Shown one piece after another: positions 37,961 through 47,798 of a stretch of DNA of 64,000 nucleotides (within the stretch, counting starts at the first letter, position 1; each line of letters begins with the position of its first letter). The notes under the pieces were generated by a model. That model had not been told where the DNA came from, did no database searches, and saw nothing but the letters and a program-made list of their open reading frames with translations. Source of the DNA: Lachnospiraceae bacterium MA2020. Its GTDB lineage: Bacteria > Bacillota > Clostridia > Lachnospirales > Lachnospiraceae. The translations under genes and the position numbers were made by a program. The stretch spans positions 62,001-126,000 of the forward strand of contig JQKK01000004.1 in NCBI GenBank assembly GCA_000746015.1. Reading direction: 5' to 3'.

Positions 37961-38830
37961 ATGGCAAAGCTACATTTGAAACGTAAAAGATTTGTTATAC
38001 CAGACCGATACGTACTTCTGATAGTGACTGCTGTATGCATTATACTGATGTTCCTCACATATTTTACTGATGCTGTTTCAACACCATTGTCGTATGTGGC
38101 TGCATACACTATAGTTCCGTTTGAGAAGGGCCTCAATACTGTAGGACGCAGGATAGAGGATAAACTTGAGCAGCTTAAAGACATAAATGATGTTATGGAA
38201 AAGAACGAAGCGCTTCAGGCTGAAGTAGACAGGCTCACTATCGAGAATAATCAGCTTTCTGAGGATCGATATGAGCTTTCAGAGCTTCGTTCATTGTATC
38301 AGTTAGATGATAAGTTTTCTGCTTATGACAAGGTGGGTGCCAGGGTAATTGGAAAGGACACAGGAAACTGGTTCTCGACATTTACTATTGATAAAGGAAA
38401 AAATGACGGCATTGAAGTTAATATGAATGTCATTTCCGGAAGTGGTCTTGTAGGTATAGTTACAGAGGTAGGACCAAACTGGGCTTCTGTCCGTTCCTGT
38501 ATAGATGATTCAAGCAACATTTCCGGAATGGTGCTTTCAACATCAGATACCCTCATGGTAAGCGGTGATCTGAAACTTATGGAAAATGGAGACATCAGAT
38601 TCAGTCAGCTTACGGATGATGGCGATAAGGTCGGTGTGGGAGATGAGATAGTTACATCAAATGTTTCTAATAAGTTTCTTCCGGGCATTACGATAGGCTA
38701 TATCAGCTCTATTGAAACTGATGCAAATAATCTGACAAAATCGGGATCGTTGACACCTACAGTTGATTTCAGACATATCAATACAGTACTTGTTATAAAG
38801 GAACTGAAGCAGTCAAAAAAGTCTGAGTAG
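37961..38830 (+). CDS. mreC: Rod shape-determining protein MreC
   Basis: A 289-residue bitopic protein: basic N-terminus, one membrane helix (about 17-38), a coiled coil (about 60-110, EKNEALQAEVDRLTIENNQL) and the external beta domains with GSGLVGIVTEVGPNWASVR. It activates PBP2/RodA as part of the elongasome. It starts nine bases after mreB behind AAGAGGTAA. Confidence 0.93.
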   Translation: MAKLHLKRKRFVIPDRYVLLIVTAVCIILMFLTYFTDAVSTPLSYVAAYTIVPFEKGLNTVGRRIEDKLEQLKDINDVMEKNEALQAEVDRLTIENNQLSEDRYELSELRSLYQLDDKFSAYDKVGARVIGKDTGNWFSTFTIDKGKNDGIEVNMNVISGSGLVGIVTEVGPNWASVRSCIDDSSNISGMVLSTSDTLMVSGDLKLMENGDIRFSQLTDDGDKVGVGDEIVTSNVSNKFLPGITIGYISSIETDANNLTKSGSLTPTVDFRHINTVLVIKELKQSKKSE

Positions 38831-38844
38831 AGGCGGAGCAGGTT

Positions 38845-39354
38845 TTGAAAAGAAAGATTATAGAATTAATACTGATATTTGTATGCTTCATACTGCAGTG
38901 TACTTTTTTTAAGGCGATAGCACTAGGAGGCATAGTTCCTAACTTACTGGTTATCATTACGGCATCATTCGGCCTTATGCATGGTCAGAAAGAAGGCATG
39001 TATGTGGGCTTTATTTCGGGACTTCTGACAGATATCATGTTTGGAAACGGCATAATAGGTCTTTATGCCCTCATATATGTATTTGTAGGATATTTTAATG
39101 GCCTGCTGAGCAGGATATTTTATCCCGAGGACATAAAGCTTCCGCTGTTTTTGATAACCATAAGCGATTTCCTTTATTGCTTTATCTGCTACATACTGAC
39201 ATTTCTGCTGAGATCAAGACTTGATCTTGGCTATTATCTCATCCATATTATATTTCCTGAGATGATATTTACCGTGCTCATAACACTGGTAGTGTATAAA
39301 GGAATACTGAATCTGGAAACATGGATAGAAGAGACAGAAGATGAGGAGAATTGA
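38845..39354 (+). CDS. mreD: Rod shape-determining protein MreD
   Basis: A 169-residue membrane protein with five or six helices and the MreD-like segment GGIVPNLLVIITASFGLMHG. It starts at TTG 38845 behind GGCGGAGCAGG. It lies in order between mreC and the PBP2 gene and anchors MreC in the elongasome. Confidence 0.88.
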   Translation: MKRKIIELILIFVCFILQCTFFKAIALGGIVPNLLVIITASFGLMHGQKEGMYVGFISGLLTDIMFGNGIIGLYALIYVFVGYFNGLLSRIFYPEDIKLPLFLITISDFLYCFICYILTFLLRSRLDLGYYLIHIIFPEMIFTVLITLVVYKGILNLETWIEETEDEEN

Positions 39355-39361
39355 TTAACGG

Positions 39362-42247
39362 ATGTTAGAAGATATAAAGGATAAGCTGATAAGCATATTC
39401 ACATCAAGAATCTTCGTGCTTGCGGCAGTGATAGTGGCGCTGTTTGGCGTGATCACCTATCGCCTTTTCGTGCTGCAGATCATCAATGGTGAGTCATATC
39501 TTGACAATTTTACCCTAAGGATCGAGAGAGAAAAGATAATTTCCAGTACTCGAGGAAAAATCTATGATAGAAACGGAAATGTGCTGGCTTCTGATAAGCT
39601 GGCATATTCTGTTACTATCACAGATAATTATGATACTGATGAAGGCTATAATAAAAACTTAAATGAAACAATATATAAGCTTACACAGATTGTCGAGAAA
39701 AATGGCGATAAGCTCAATAATGACTTTGATATAATCGTTGACGAAACCGGAGAATTTGCATTTACTATTGAGGGTAAGCAGCTTCAGAGATTTTTGGCAG
39801 ATATTTATGGACACACTCTTATTGATGACCTTGCCTATAAAGAGTCAACTGCTACACCAAAGGAAGTAATTGACTATCTTTGCAGTAAGAAAAAGTTTGG
39901 TATAGGTGAATATAAAGATAAGGGCGATGGCACTTATTCATTTGAAGCTGAAAAAGGTTATACAAATTCTGAGCTATTAAAGATAGTTATCGTAAGATAT
40001 AATCTCAGCTTGAATGGTTTCCAAAAGTATCTTGCAACAACAGTGGCTACAAATGTCAGCAAGAAAACTGTTGCAGAAGTAATGGAAAATAAAGATGTCC
40101 TTCAGGGCGTTGATATTTCAGAAGATACAATAAGAACATATATTGATGATCCAAGCTTTTCGCATATATTAGGATATACCGGAAAGATTTCTGAAACCGA
40201 GCTTCAGAAGTACAATGAAGACAAGGGAGAGAAATCATACGACAGATATGTGCTCAATGATATGGTCGGTAAGACGGGAATTGAGCAGTATATGGAGTCA
40301 GAACTTCAGGGTAAGAAAGGCCATCAGACAATATTTGTAGATAACCTTGGACGTATCACTGAGACGGGTAAAAAGACTGAGCCGGAGGCAGGAAATGATC
40401 TCTATCTTACGATCGATTCCGATCTGCAGAAGGCTATATACCAGATACTTGAGCAGAAGATAGCCGGAATAGTTTTGTCGAAGATACGAGATGTCAAGAA
40501 GTATGAATCGAGCGGAAGTTCATCAGATATCATCATTCCTATAAGCGATGTATATTTTGCACTTTTTGATAATGGATTTATAGATATCGCTTCTATGGGC
40601 GACAGAGATGCAGGAGAGTACGAAAGGGCTGTCTATAGTGCTTTTGAGACCAGAAAGTCAAGTGTACTCAGCCAGTTAAATGATGAGCTTTTGAATTTAC
40701 ATACGAAGTATGAAGGTCTGTCAGAAGATATGCAGGTTTATGAGACTTATATGGTCAGCATGCTTCAGTCACAGAATGTTGGTATTTTTGACAGCTCAAA
40801 GGTAGATACTGACAATGAAGTTTATCTGAACTGGAAACAGGAAAAGATCTCTTTGGCTGATTATCTCAGAGAAGCTATAGCAAAGGGCTGGATTGATAGC
40901 ACTAAGCTTGATTCAGAAGAGAAATATCTTGATTCTGACGAGATTTATAATAAGCTTATTGAGTATTCGATGAGCAGGCTTTCAAATGATACAGCTTTTG
41001 CCAAAAAGATTATTAAGTATATGATCCTGGATGATACTATCACAGGAAAGCAGATATGCCATATACCTTATGAGCAGGGAAAGCTTAAAGATCCGGATGG
41101 CAGACTTGCAAAGCTTGACAGCGGAGAAACAAGTGCCTATTCATTTATCCTAAACAGGATTCGTTCACTTGAGATAACTCCTGCAAATCTTGCACTTGAT
41201 CCATGTTCTGGATCAACAGTAGTTACTGATGTAAAGACGGGAGAAGTACTTGCAATCGTATCTTATCCAAGCTATGACAACAGCAAGCTTGCAAATTCAA
41301 TCGATGCAGCTTACTATAGTTCACTTACAGTTGATAAGTCATTGCCTCTTTATAACTTTGCAACTCAGCAGCAGACGGCTCCGGGTTCTACATTTAAGCC
41401 GGTATCTGCAACAGCTGCACTTGAGGAGCATGTTATTACAAATGGTGAGACGATTAATTGTCTTGGTGTATTTGATAAAATAGCGGATCATCCGCCTAAG
41501 TGCTGGATCTATCCGCATGGCACCCATGGACCGCTTGATGTTGCAGGTGCTATACAGAATTCATGTAACTTCTTCTTCTATGAGGTGGGTTACAGATTAT
41601 CCTCAGTTGGTGGAAGATATGACAGCGACAGAGGTCTTGCAACACTCAAAAAATATGCTGAGATGTTTGGACTTTTGGATAAATCAGGAATAGAGATCGC
41701 TGAAACTGAGCCACATATGTCAGAGCAGGATGCAGTACGTTCTGCAATCGGACAGGGTAATCATACATATTCAACAGTAGGACTTGCCCGTTATGTAAAT
41801 ACTATTGCCAATAGTGGAACATGTTACAATCTGAGCCTTTTGGATAAGGTCACAGATTCTGATGGCAGTGTATTAAAAGATTTCTCGCCAAGTATAAGAA
41901 ATCAGATCGATGTTGCAAGTTCAACATGGGCTAGTGTCCATGATGGTATGCGACGAGTTGTTACAGAAGAATCTGATGCATTTGAAGGTTTTCCAATGAC
42001 TGCAGCAGGTAAGACAGGTACAGCCCAGCAGATCACCACAAGACCAAACCATGCGCTCTTTATTGGATTTGCGCCATATGATGCACCTGAGATAGCGATC
42101 GCAACACGTATAGCATATGGTTACACATCAGCATACGCTGCAGAAGTATCACGAGATGTGTTTAAGTATTACTTCAAGCTTTCAGATAAGGATGACATCA
42201 TTACAGGTGCTGCAGTTCTGCCAGACAGTGCTGCAATGAGCGACTGA
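39362..42247 (+). CDS. mrdA: Penicillin-binding protein 2 (elongasome transpeptidase), with large insert
   Basis: A class B PBP of 961 residues, against about 600-700 for most. One membrane helix (13-35) is followed by the dimerisation domain (STRGKIYDRNGNVLA). After LTIDSDLQKAIYQILEQKI an extra stretch of about 250 mostly helical residues (about 365-615) precedes the transpeptidase core, which resumes at STVVTDVKTGEVLAIVSYP. Active-site serine S676 lies in APGSTFKPVSA, and KTGT begins at K884. It cross-links peptidoglycan outside the membrane in partnership with RodA, encoded next. Confidence 0.93.
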   Translation: MLEDIKDKLISIFTSRIFVLAAVIVALFGVITYRLFVLQIINGESYLDNFTLRIEREKIISSTRGKIYDRNGNVLASDKLAYSVTITDNYDTDEGYNKNLNETIYKLTQIVEKNGDKLNNDFDIIVDETGEFAFTIEGKQLQRFLADIYGHTLIDDLAYKESTATPKEVIDYLCSKKKFGIGEYKDKGDGTYSFEAEKGYTNSELLKIVIVRYNLSLNGFQKYLATTVATNVSKKTVAEVMENKDVLQGVDISEDTIRTYIDDPSFSHILGYTGKISETELQKYNEDKGEKSYDRYVLNDMVGKTGIEQYMESELQGKKGHQTIFVDNLGRITETGKKTEPEAGNDLYLTIDSDLQKAIYQILEQKIAGIVLSKIRDVKKYESSGSSSDIIIPISDVYFALFDNGFIDIASMGDRDAGEYERAVYSAFETRKSSVLSQLNDELLNLHTKYEGLSEDMQVYETYMVSMLQSQNVGIFDSSKVDTDNEVYLNWKQEKISLADYLREAIAKGWIDSTKLDSEEKYLDSDEIYNKLIEYSMSRLSNDTAFAKKIIKYMILDDTITGKQICHIPYEQGKLKDPDGRLAKLDSGETSAYSFILNRIRSLEITPANLALDPCSGSTVVTDVKTGEVLAIVSYPSYDNSKLANSIDAAYYSSLTVDKSLPLYNFATQQQTAPGSTFKPVSATAALEEHVITNGETINCLGVFDKIADHPPKCWIYPHGTHGPLDVAGAIQNSCNFFFYEVGYRLSSVGGRYDSDRGLATLKKYAEMFGLLDKSGIEIAETEPHMSEQDAVRSAIGQGNHTYSTVGLARYVNTIANSGTCYNLSLLDKVTDSDGSVLKDFSPSIRNQIDVASSTWASVHDGMRRVVTEESDAFEGFPMTAAGKTGTAQQITTRPNHALFIGFAPYDAPEIAIATRIAYGYTSAYAAEVSRDVFKYYFKLSDKDDIITGAAVLPDSAAMSD

Positions 42248-42266
42248 TATATAGAAGGGTTTTATT

Positions 42267-43382
42267 ATGTCCAGAAAGTACCATTTAAAAAATTATGATT
42301 TCTTACTGGTGATTTTTTCTATACTGATATCGATATTTGGAATTGTTATCATAGGCAGTGCAAAAACTGCATTCCAGCCAAGGCAGATAATAGGTCTCTG
42401 TCTTGGACTGGTCATGATGGTCATATTATCATTGGTTGATTATCAGGTAGTTCTGAATTTTTACTGGATTTTTTATGTTGTTAATATTTTACTTTTGCTA
42501 TCGGTAAAACTGTTTGGACGTGAAGTAAACAACGCTCAAAGATGGATCTCAATAGCTGGTATACAGTTTCAGCCATCTGAAGCGACAAAGTTTTTGTTGA
42601 TTTTATTTTTTGCAAAGCTTATTATGAAGTATAGGGATAAAATCAGTCGTCCTATAGTTATCATTATATTGTGTGCGCTCTTTGCTGTTCCGTGGTATCT
42701 TGTATACAGCCAGCCCGACCTTTCGACAAGTATAGTTATATTTTTGATATTTGCGACTTTGGTATTTATTGGAGGTATTAGCTGGAAGTTTGTAGGAGGA
42801 GTATTTGCAATAGCGATTCCTGTAGTTGTTATTGGACTCGTGCTTGTCCTTCAGCCAAATCAGGAGATCATCAAAGGATATCAGCAGACACGTATCCTTG
42901 CATGGCTGAATCCTGAAAAGTATTCCAATCAGGAAGGATATCAGCAGCAAAATTCCATAATTGCCATTGGTTCAGGTCAGTTAGTGGGAAAAGGTTATAA
43001 GAATAACGAGGTAGCATCCGTAAAGAATGCAAACTTTATTTCGGAGCCGCAGACAGATTTTATTTTTGCGATAGTAGGAGAAGAGCTTGGTTTTATTGGC
43101 TCTATGACAGCGGTATTATTGATACTCGCGGTCATACTAAGAATAGTCCGGATAGGCCTTGGATCGGAGGATCTGTCGGGGACACTTGTATGTGCCGGTG
43201 TTGCAGCGCACATCGGCTTTCAGACATTTATGAATATCGCAGTTACCACGGGACTGATGCCAAATACTGGATTGCCATTGCCGTTCATAAGCTATGGAAT
43301 GACTTCATTGGTAAGTCTTTTCATGGAGCTTGGTGTGGTTTTGAACGTTGGATTGCAGCGCATCAGAGATGTGAGATATTAG
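42267..43382 (+). CDS. rodA: Peptidoglycan glycosyltransferase RodA
   Basis: A SEDS-family polymerase of 371 residues with about ten membrane helices. Family marks include AQRWISIAGIQFQPSE, the FIFAIVGEELGFIG loop with the conserved Glu, and LPFISYGMTSLVSLFMELG near the end. It makes glycan strands during elongation as partner of PBP2. It starts 19 bases after mrdA. Confidence 0.95.
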   Translation: MSRKYHLKNYDFLLVIFSILISIFGIVIIGSAKTAFQPRQIIGLCLGLVMMVILSLVDYQVVLNFYWIFYVVNILLLLSVKLFGREVNNAQRWISIAGIQFQPSEATKFLLILFFAKLIMKYRDKISRPIVIIILCALFAVPWYLVYSQPDLSTSIVIFLIFATLVFIGGISWKFVGGVFAIAIPVVVIGLVLVLQPNQEIIKGYQQTRILAWLNPEKYSNQEGYQQQNSIIAIGSGQLVGKGYKNNEVASVKNANFISEPQTDFIFAIVGEELGFIGSMTAVLLILAVILRIVRIGLGSEDLSGTLVCAGVAAHIGFQTFMNIAVTTGLMPNTGLPLPFISYGMTSLVSLFMELGVVLNVGLQRIRDVRY

Positions 43383-43416
43383 TTCAGTACATTGACCAAG
43401 GGAGGTTTCATAGAAA

Positions 43417-43812
43417 ATGAATATAGGTTTAGTAGCACATGATGCTAAAAAGAAGCTTATGCAGAATTTTTGCATAGCATATAGAGGAATACTTGCAAAG
43501 AATGACTTATTTGCTACGGGAACAACAGGCAGACTCATCGAAGAGGTTACAAATCTCAGCATCCATAAGTTTCTTGCAGGACATCTCGGAGGAGAGCAGC
43601 AGCTTGGCGCACAGATCGAGCACAATGAGATCGATCTTGTTATTTTCCTTAGAGATCCACTTACATCAAAGAAAAGCGAGCCGGATGTAAACAATATAGT
43701 CAGACTTTGCGATACACATAATATACCGCTTGCGACTAACCTTGCTACGGCTGAGCTTTTGATCAAATCTCTTGACAGAGGAGACCTTGAGTGGCGTGAA
43801 ATGTACAAGTAA
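43417..43812 (+). CDS. mgsA: Methylglyoxal synthase
   Basis: A 131-residue enzyme turning dihydroxyacetone phosphate into methylglyoxal and phosphate. NIGLVAHDAKKKLM with the active-site His/Asp, ATGTTGRLIEE for phosphate binding, GGEQQLGAQI and FLRDPL match the family. GGGAGG lies ahead of ATG 43417. Clostridia often place mgsA behind rodA. The next gene begins inside its last codons. Confidence 0.94.
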   Translation: MNIGLVAHDAKKKLMQNFCIAYRGILAKNDLFATGTTGRLIEEVTNLSIHKFLAGHLGGEQQLGAQIEHNEIDLVIFLRDPLTSKKSEPDVNNIVRLCDTHNIPLATNLATAELLIKSLDRGDLEWREMYK

Positions 43813-44782
43813 GATAAGGGTTATTGCCCTCATAACTGCTGCAGCGGCATTAGTTTCGGGCTGTGGCAGTAAATCATATGAATATGCATTTGATGTAAAT
43901 AATAATAAAAGTGCTTTCAGGTATGAAACATCAAATAAAAACGATACAGTATCTTCCTTTGCAGAGGATCTTGCAGTAGTGAGTGGAGATATCATAGCTG
44001 GTGACGAAGTTGCTACCGGAGAAAATTCGTATGGCTCAGCATTGCTTGTAAATGCAGATACGAATGACGTGCTGTTTTCAAAGAATGCTACAGCCCAGAT
44101 GTATCCTGCCAGTATGACAAAGGTCATGACGGCGATAGTTGCACTTGAAAATGAAGATGTAGATAAAGTTCTTACAGCTGATGCCGCATGTGTCATGACT
44201 GCAGGCGATGTGCAGAAGATAGGCCTTCAGGTCGGAGATACTATGACACTTGATCAGGCACTGCACATTCTTCTTATATATTCAGCAAATGATGTCGCAG
44301 TACTTATAGCGGATAATATTGCAGGCTCAGTAGATGCATTTGCTGATATGATGAATGAGAAGGCTAAAGAAATTGGTGCGACAAATACTCATTTTGTCAA
44401 CCCGCATGGTCTTCATGATGAAAACCATTATACAACTGCGTATGACATGTATCTTATGTTCAATGAAGCATGTAAAAGTGATCTGTTTACACAGATAATC
44501 AATATGCAGGAGTATTCCACAGAGTATAAAAATTCTTCTGGAACTGCAGTGGGATTTAGCTGCAGCAATACAAACAGATTTCTTAAGGGACTTGTGAAAG
44601 CTCCTACAAATATAACACCGATAGGTGGTAAGACGGGTACGACGCTTGCGGCGGGTTCCTGTCTGGTTATGCTTTCAAAAGATACTAAGGGAGCATCCTA
44701 TATTAGCTGTGTAATGAAGGGATATAATATAGATGCAACTTATGGTAAGACCACAAAAATGCTTGAAATTATCGAAAGATAG
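43796..44782 (+). CDS. D-alanyl-D-alanine carboxypeptidase (DacF/PBP5 type), lipoprotein
   Basis: A serine peptidase S11 of about 329 residues. I prefer GTG 43796, overlapping the end of mgsA with GAGGAGA upstream; TTG 43787 is also possible. The signal ends in LVSGCG, so the protein is lipid-anchored. Active site: S106-x-x-K109 in PASMTKVMT, SAN in IYSANDVAVL, and GGKTGTT. It trims the terminal D-alanine from wall peptides, matching the elongation genes just upstream. Confidence 0.92.
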   Translation: MKCTSKIRVIALITAAAALVSGCGSKSYEYAFDVNNNKSAFRYETSNKNDTVSSFAEDLAVVSGDIIAGDEVATGENSYGSALLVNADTNDVLFSKNATAQMYPASMTKVMTAIVALENEDVDKVLTADAACVMTAGDVQKIGLQVGDTMTLDQALHILLIYSANDVAVLIADNIAGSVDAFADMMNEKAKEIGATNTHFVNPHGLHDENHYTTAYDMYLMFNEACKSDLFTQIINMQEYSTEYKNSSGTAVGFSCSNTNRFLKGLVKAPTNITPIGGKTGTTLAAGSCLVMLSKDTKGASYISCVMKGYNIDATYGKTTKMLEIIER

Positions 44783-44852
44783 GACTTTTGTGTGAAAACT
44801 CTTGAGAATAAATAAAAATTTATGTTTTGTTTGTGGATTTGCACATAATAGG

Positions 44853-44881
44853 TTGTACTATTTGCCTTGTTATTGTATAAT
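44853..44881 (+). promoter_or_regulatory. Probable promoter of the P-loop protein gene
   Basis: TTGTAC (44853-44858), 17 bases, TATAAT (44876-44881). The gene starts 60 bases further on, behind GGAGG. Confidence 0.7.
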
Positions 44882-44941
44882 ATATCTATACAAAAGACCG
44901 AAATATCATGAGATATTTGAACGGCGAAGGAGGACAAGGAT

Positions 44942-45364
44942 ATGGTACAATTGATTGTAGGGGAAAAAGGAAAAGGAAAGACAAAGATTCTGCTCGACAG
45001 AGTTAACGAGGCAGTGGAAGAAGTGAAGGGTAACATTGGATTCGTAGACAAGGATCTTTCACACATGTATGAACTCAAGAATTCTATCCGCCTTGTTAAC
45101 ATCAGTGACTACAGCATCTCTAATGCTGATGAGTTTGTGGGATTCATCAGTGGTATCATTTCAGCAGACCACGACCTTGAGGAGCTTTATATTGATAGGT
45201 TTTTAAAGGTTTCTTTCCTAGACAGCATTGAATCATCGGCTGACTTCCTCCGAAAGCTTGATACAATAAGTTCTAAGTTTAATGTAAAGGTTACTATCAG
45301 TTTGTCTGGTGGAAAAGATGAGCTTCCTGCAGATCTTTCTGATAAAGTTGCTGTTGCATTGTAA
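44942..45364 (+). CDS. Small P-loop protein of unknown function
   Basis: A 140-residue protein beginning MVQLIVGEKGKGKTKILLD, a Walker A loop, followed by an alternating alpha/beta pattern (IGFVDKDLSHM, LYIDRFLKVSF). Relatives in Lachnospiraceae are often labelled as PilT-like, but it lacks the body of a type IV pilus ATPase and is too short for one. It has its own promoter and terminator, and its codon use is that of a well-expressed gene. Function not known. Confidence 0.75.
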   Translation: MVQLIVGEKGKGKTKILLDRVNEAVEEVKGNIGFVDKDLSHMYELKNSIRLVNISDYSISNADEFVGFISGIISADHDLEELYIDRFLKVSFLDSIESSADFLRKLDTISSKFNVKVTISLSGGKDELPADLSDKVAVAL

Positions 45365-45396
45365 TGAATTTAGTTCGCGCGAGAAACGTATTTCAG

Positions 45397-45427
45397 GCTG
45401 CCTGTGCAAAAAACACAGGCAGCTTTT
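45397..45427 (+). terminator. Rho-independent terminator
   Basis: GCTGCCTGTG pairs with CACAGGCAGC around a CAAAAAA loop, followed by TTTTA; 33 bases after the P-loop gene. Confidence 0.92.
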
Positions 45428-45466
45428 ACTGTATAAAAAATAAGAAACAATAGGGAAATAATAATA

Positions 45467-46969
45467 ATGGCTAACAATCGGCGCAGAAAATCGAATAGGA
45501 GACCGGCTTCAAGGAGGAGACCTGAAAGGAATCCTGAAGCGAGAGAAAGAAGACGCCGATATGCCGAGCGTCGTAAGAAAGTTACAAGGATGCCAAGGAG
45601 GGGGATACTAAATCTTCATCTTGGTTCAGTAATATTTTTATTTATAGCGGTATACCTTGTATTTATAGTGATATCGTATGCAAGCACAACTCAGATTGCC
45701 GGATACGAGGTAAAAAATGGCTCGCTTGCACTTGATACAAAGGCAAGGGCAGTAGCAGTAAGAGATGAAGAGGTATATGGTGCAAAGGCAGCCGGATACA
45801 TCAATTACTATGCAAGAGAAGGCGAAAGGGTTGCAGGAAACGAGCTGGTATACGCGATTGATGAGAGCGGGGATCTTTCTGACAGGATCATAGAAAGTCA
45901 GTCGGTCAGCTCGAATATTAAAGAAAGTGACCTTTCCGGTGTAAAGGCAACAATACAGGGCTTTAAGAATAATTTTAAAGACAGCAATTTTGGTACAGTT
46001 TACGATCTTAAGTATGATGTAAAGGGTGACATAGAGCAGGTTACTCATGAGAGCATACTCAATGTGCTGCAGAGCATGTCGGGCAATAAAGCAGGATCTG
46101 CGATCGCAATGGGATATGCTTCAACAAGTGGTATTTTGGTGTATTCAACAGACGGGCTTGAAGGCATAAGACCATCAGATATCACGGCTGATACATTTGA
46201 TGAAGAAAAGCATGCAAAGAAAAAGCTTGTAAATGGTGATCTTGTCTCGGTAAGCGACAATGCTTTTAAGCTTTCCACAAATGAGAATTGGAGTATTGTG
46301 GTAAAGTGGAACGAGGATTGGGCAGATCAGATAGAAGACGGAGAGTATATTCAGGTATGCTTTTTGAAAACCGGAGATGTAATATGGGGTAAAGCAGCAT
46401 TTTTGGAAAATGCTGACGGAAAATATCTGCAGCTGAGTTTTACAAATTCTATGCTTACCTATGCAACAGACAGATATCTCGATGTAGAACTGATGACAGA
46501 TGCTAAAAGTGGACTTAAGATCCCTAATTCATCAATTATTCAGAAAGAATTTTATCTGATTCCGGAAGGATTTCTTACAAAGGGCGGAGACTCTGATACT
46601 GATGGTTTTATCCGTAAGACATGGATGGAAAATGGCACTGAGACTACAGAGTTTGTGCAGGCTGAGATTTATAATAAAGAAGACGGCAAGTTGTATGTGG
46701 GAACAGAGATATTTAACAGTGGTGACGTGCTTGTGATGCCGGATTCGACAGAGCAGTTTACTGTAGGTGAAAAGGCATCACTTACGGGTGTTTACAACAT
46801 GAACAATGGTTATGCTGATTTCAGAATGATCAACGTCATATATCAGAACAAGGAATATGCGATAGTACGCTCTGGAACCAATTATGGACTCAGAGTTTAT
46901 GATCATATAGTACTTAACGGAGAAGGAGTTTCTGAGAGCGATTTCATGTTTTCAAATAAACGAAATTAA
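45467..46969 (+). CDS. HlyD-like membrane-anchored protein of the sepF locus
   Basis: A 500-residue protein: a very basic N-terminus of about 45 residues, one membrane helix (HLGSVIFLFIAVYLVFIVISY), then a large outside region with a lipoyl/barrel-sandwich-like start (ARAVAVRDEEVYGAKAAGYINYYAREGERV) as in HlyD-type adaptors. In Clostridia such a protein is encoded just before yggS-sepF, as here, which hints at a job in envelope or division, though no transporter is attached. The final codons lie inside a duplicated 34-bp unit. Confidence 0.75.
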   Translation: MANNRRRKSNRRPASRRRPERNPEARERRRRYAERRKKVTRMPRRGILNLHLGSVIFLFIAVYLVFIVISYASTTQIAGYEVKNGSLALDTKARAVAVRDEEVYGAKAAGYINYYAREGERVAGNELVYAIDESGDLSDRIIESQSVSSNIKESDLSGVKATIQGFKNNFKDSNFGTVYDLKYDVKGDIEQVTHESILNVLQSMSGNKAGSAIAMGYASTSGILVYSTDGLEGIRPSDITADTFDEEKHAKKKLVNGDLVSVSDNAFKLSTNENWSIVVKWNEDWADQIEDGEYIQVCFLKTGDVIWGKAAFLENADGKYLQLSFTNSMLTYATDRYLDVELMTDAKSGLKIPNSSIIQKEFYLIPEGFLTKGGDSDTDGFIRKTWMENGTETTEFVQAEIYNKEDGKLYVGTEIFNSGDVLVMPDSTEQFTVGEKASLTGVYNMNNGYADFRMINVIYQNKEYAIVRSGTNYGLRVYDHIVLNGEGVSESDFMFSNKRN

Positions 46970-47021
46970 AAATTGTCGCTTACGATTAAATAAACGAAAT
47001 TAAAAATTGTCGCTTACGATT
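46954..47021 (+). repeat. 34-bp tandem duplication across the gene end
   Basis: Two identical 34-bp units, 46954-46987 and 46988-47021, beginning AAATAAACGAAATTAAAAAT and ending TTGTCGCTTACGATT. The first contains the stop codon of the upstream gene and its last four sense codons; the second repeats them untranslated. Confidence 0.95.
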
Positions 47022-47050
47022 TAATAAGACAGGCGGAGGAAAGGACTAAT

Positions 47051-47749
47051 ATGTCGATCAAAGGCAATTTAGAGGCAGTAGAAAAGAACATTGAAAATGC
47101 ATGCAAAGCTTCAGGCAGAGACAGAAGTGAAGTGACACTTATTGCTGTAAGCAAGACAAAACCTGTAGAGATGCTTCAGGAAGCCTATGATGCAGGCATA
47201 AGGGATTTTGGTGAAAACAAGGTCCAGGAGCTTACAGACAAATACGATATGATGCCGTCAGACATTAAATGGCACATGATCGGACACCTTCAGCGCAATA
47301 AGGTAAAGTATATTGTAGACAAGGTTGCGATGATACACAGCGTAGATTCAGTGGCTCTTGCTGAGGAGATAAGTAAGCAGGCAGTTAAGAAGGGTGTCGA
47401 TAATGTAGATATACTTGTCGAGGTTAATATTGGTGATGAAGACAGCAAATTTGGCATTGTATACAATCAAGCTGCTGAATTTGTAGAGAAAATTATGAGT
47501 TTTTCCAATATAACTGTGCGAGGATTCATGTGTGTTGCACCTATTGCCCTAAATCCGGACGAAAATAGGCAGTATTTTACCCAAATGAAGCAATTATGTG
47601 TTGACATAAATGCAAAAATGGGTAATAATAGTTCTGTGAATGTTTTATCAATGGGAATGACCGGTGATTACCAGGTGGCAATTGAAGAAGGAGCTACTCT
47701 GGTGCGTGTGGGAACAGGCATTTTCGGAGAAAGAGATTATAGCATTTGA
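47051..47749 (+). CDS. yggS: YggS-family pyridoxal phosphate homeostasis protein
   Basis: A 232-residue single-domain alanine-racemase-like barrel. The PLP lysine is in LIAVSKTKPVEMLQEAY near residue 37; DFGENKVQEL, WHMIGHLQRNK and the C-terminal SMGMTGDYQVAIEEGATLVRVG are family signatures. It helps hold PLP balance and has no known catalytic activity. It precedes sepF, an arrangement conserved across Firmicutes. AGGCGGAGGAAAGG precedes the ATG. Confidence 0.94.
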   Translation: MSIKGNLEAVEKNIENACKASGRDRSEVTLIAVSKTKPVEMLQEAYDAGIRDFGENKVQELTDKYDMMPSDIKWHMIGHLQRNKVKYIVDKVAMIHSVDSVALAEEISKQAVKKGVDNVDILVEVNIGDEDSKFGIVYNQAAEFVEKIMSFSNITVRGFMCVAPIALNPDENRQYFTQMKQLCVDINAKMGNNSSVNVLSMGMTGDYQVAIEEGATLVRVGTGIFGERDYSI

Positions 47750-47798
47750 TATCCAATAATCGGGTATGGGGTGTGTAATTCACAAAGGAGGGATATCT

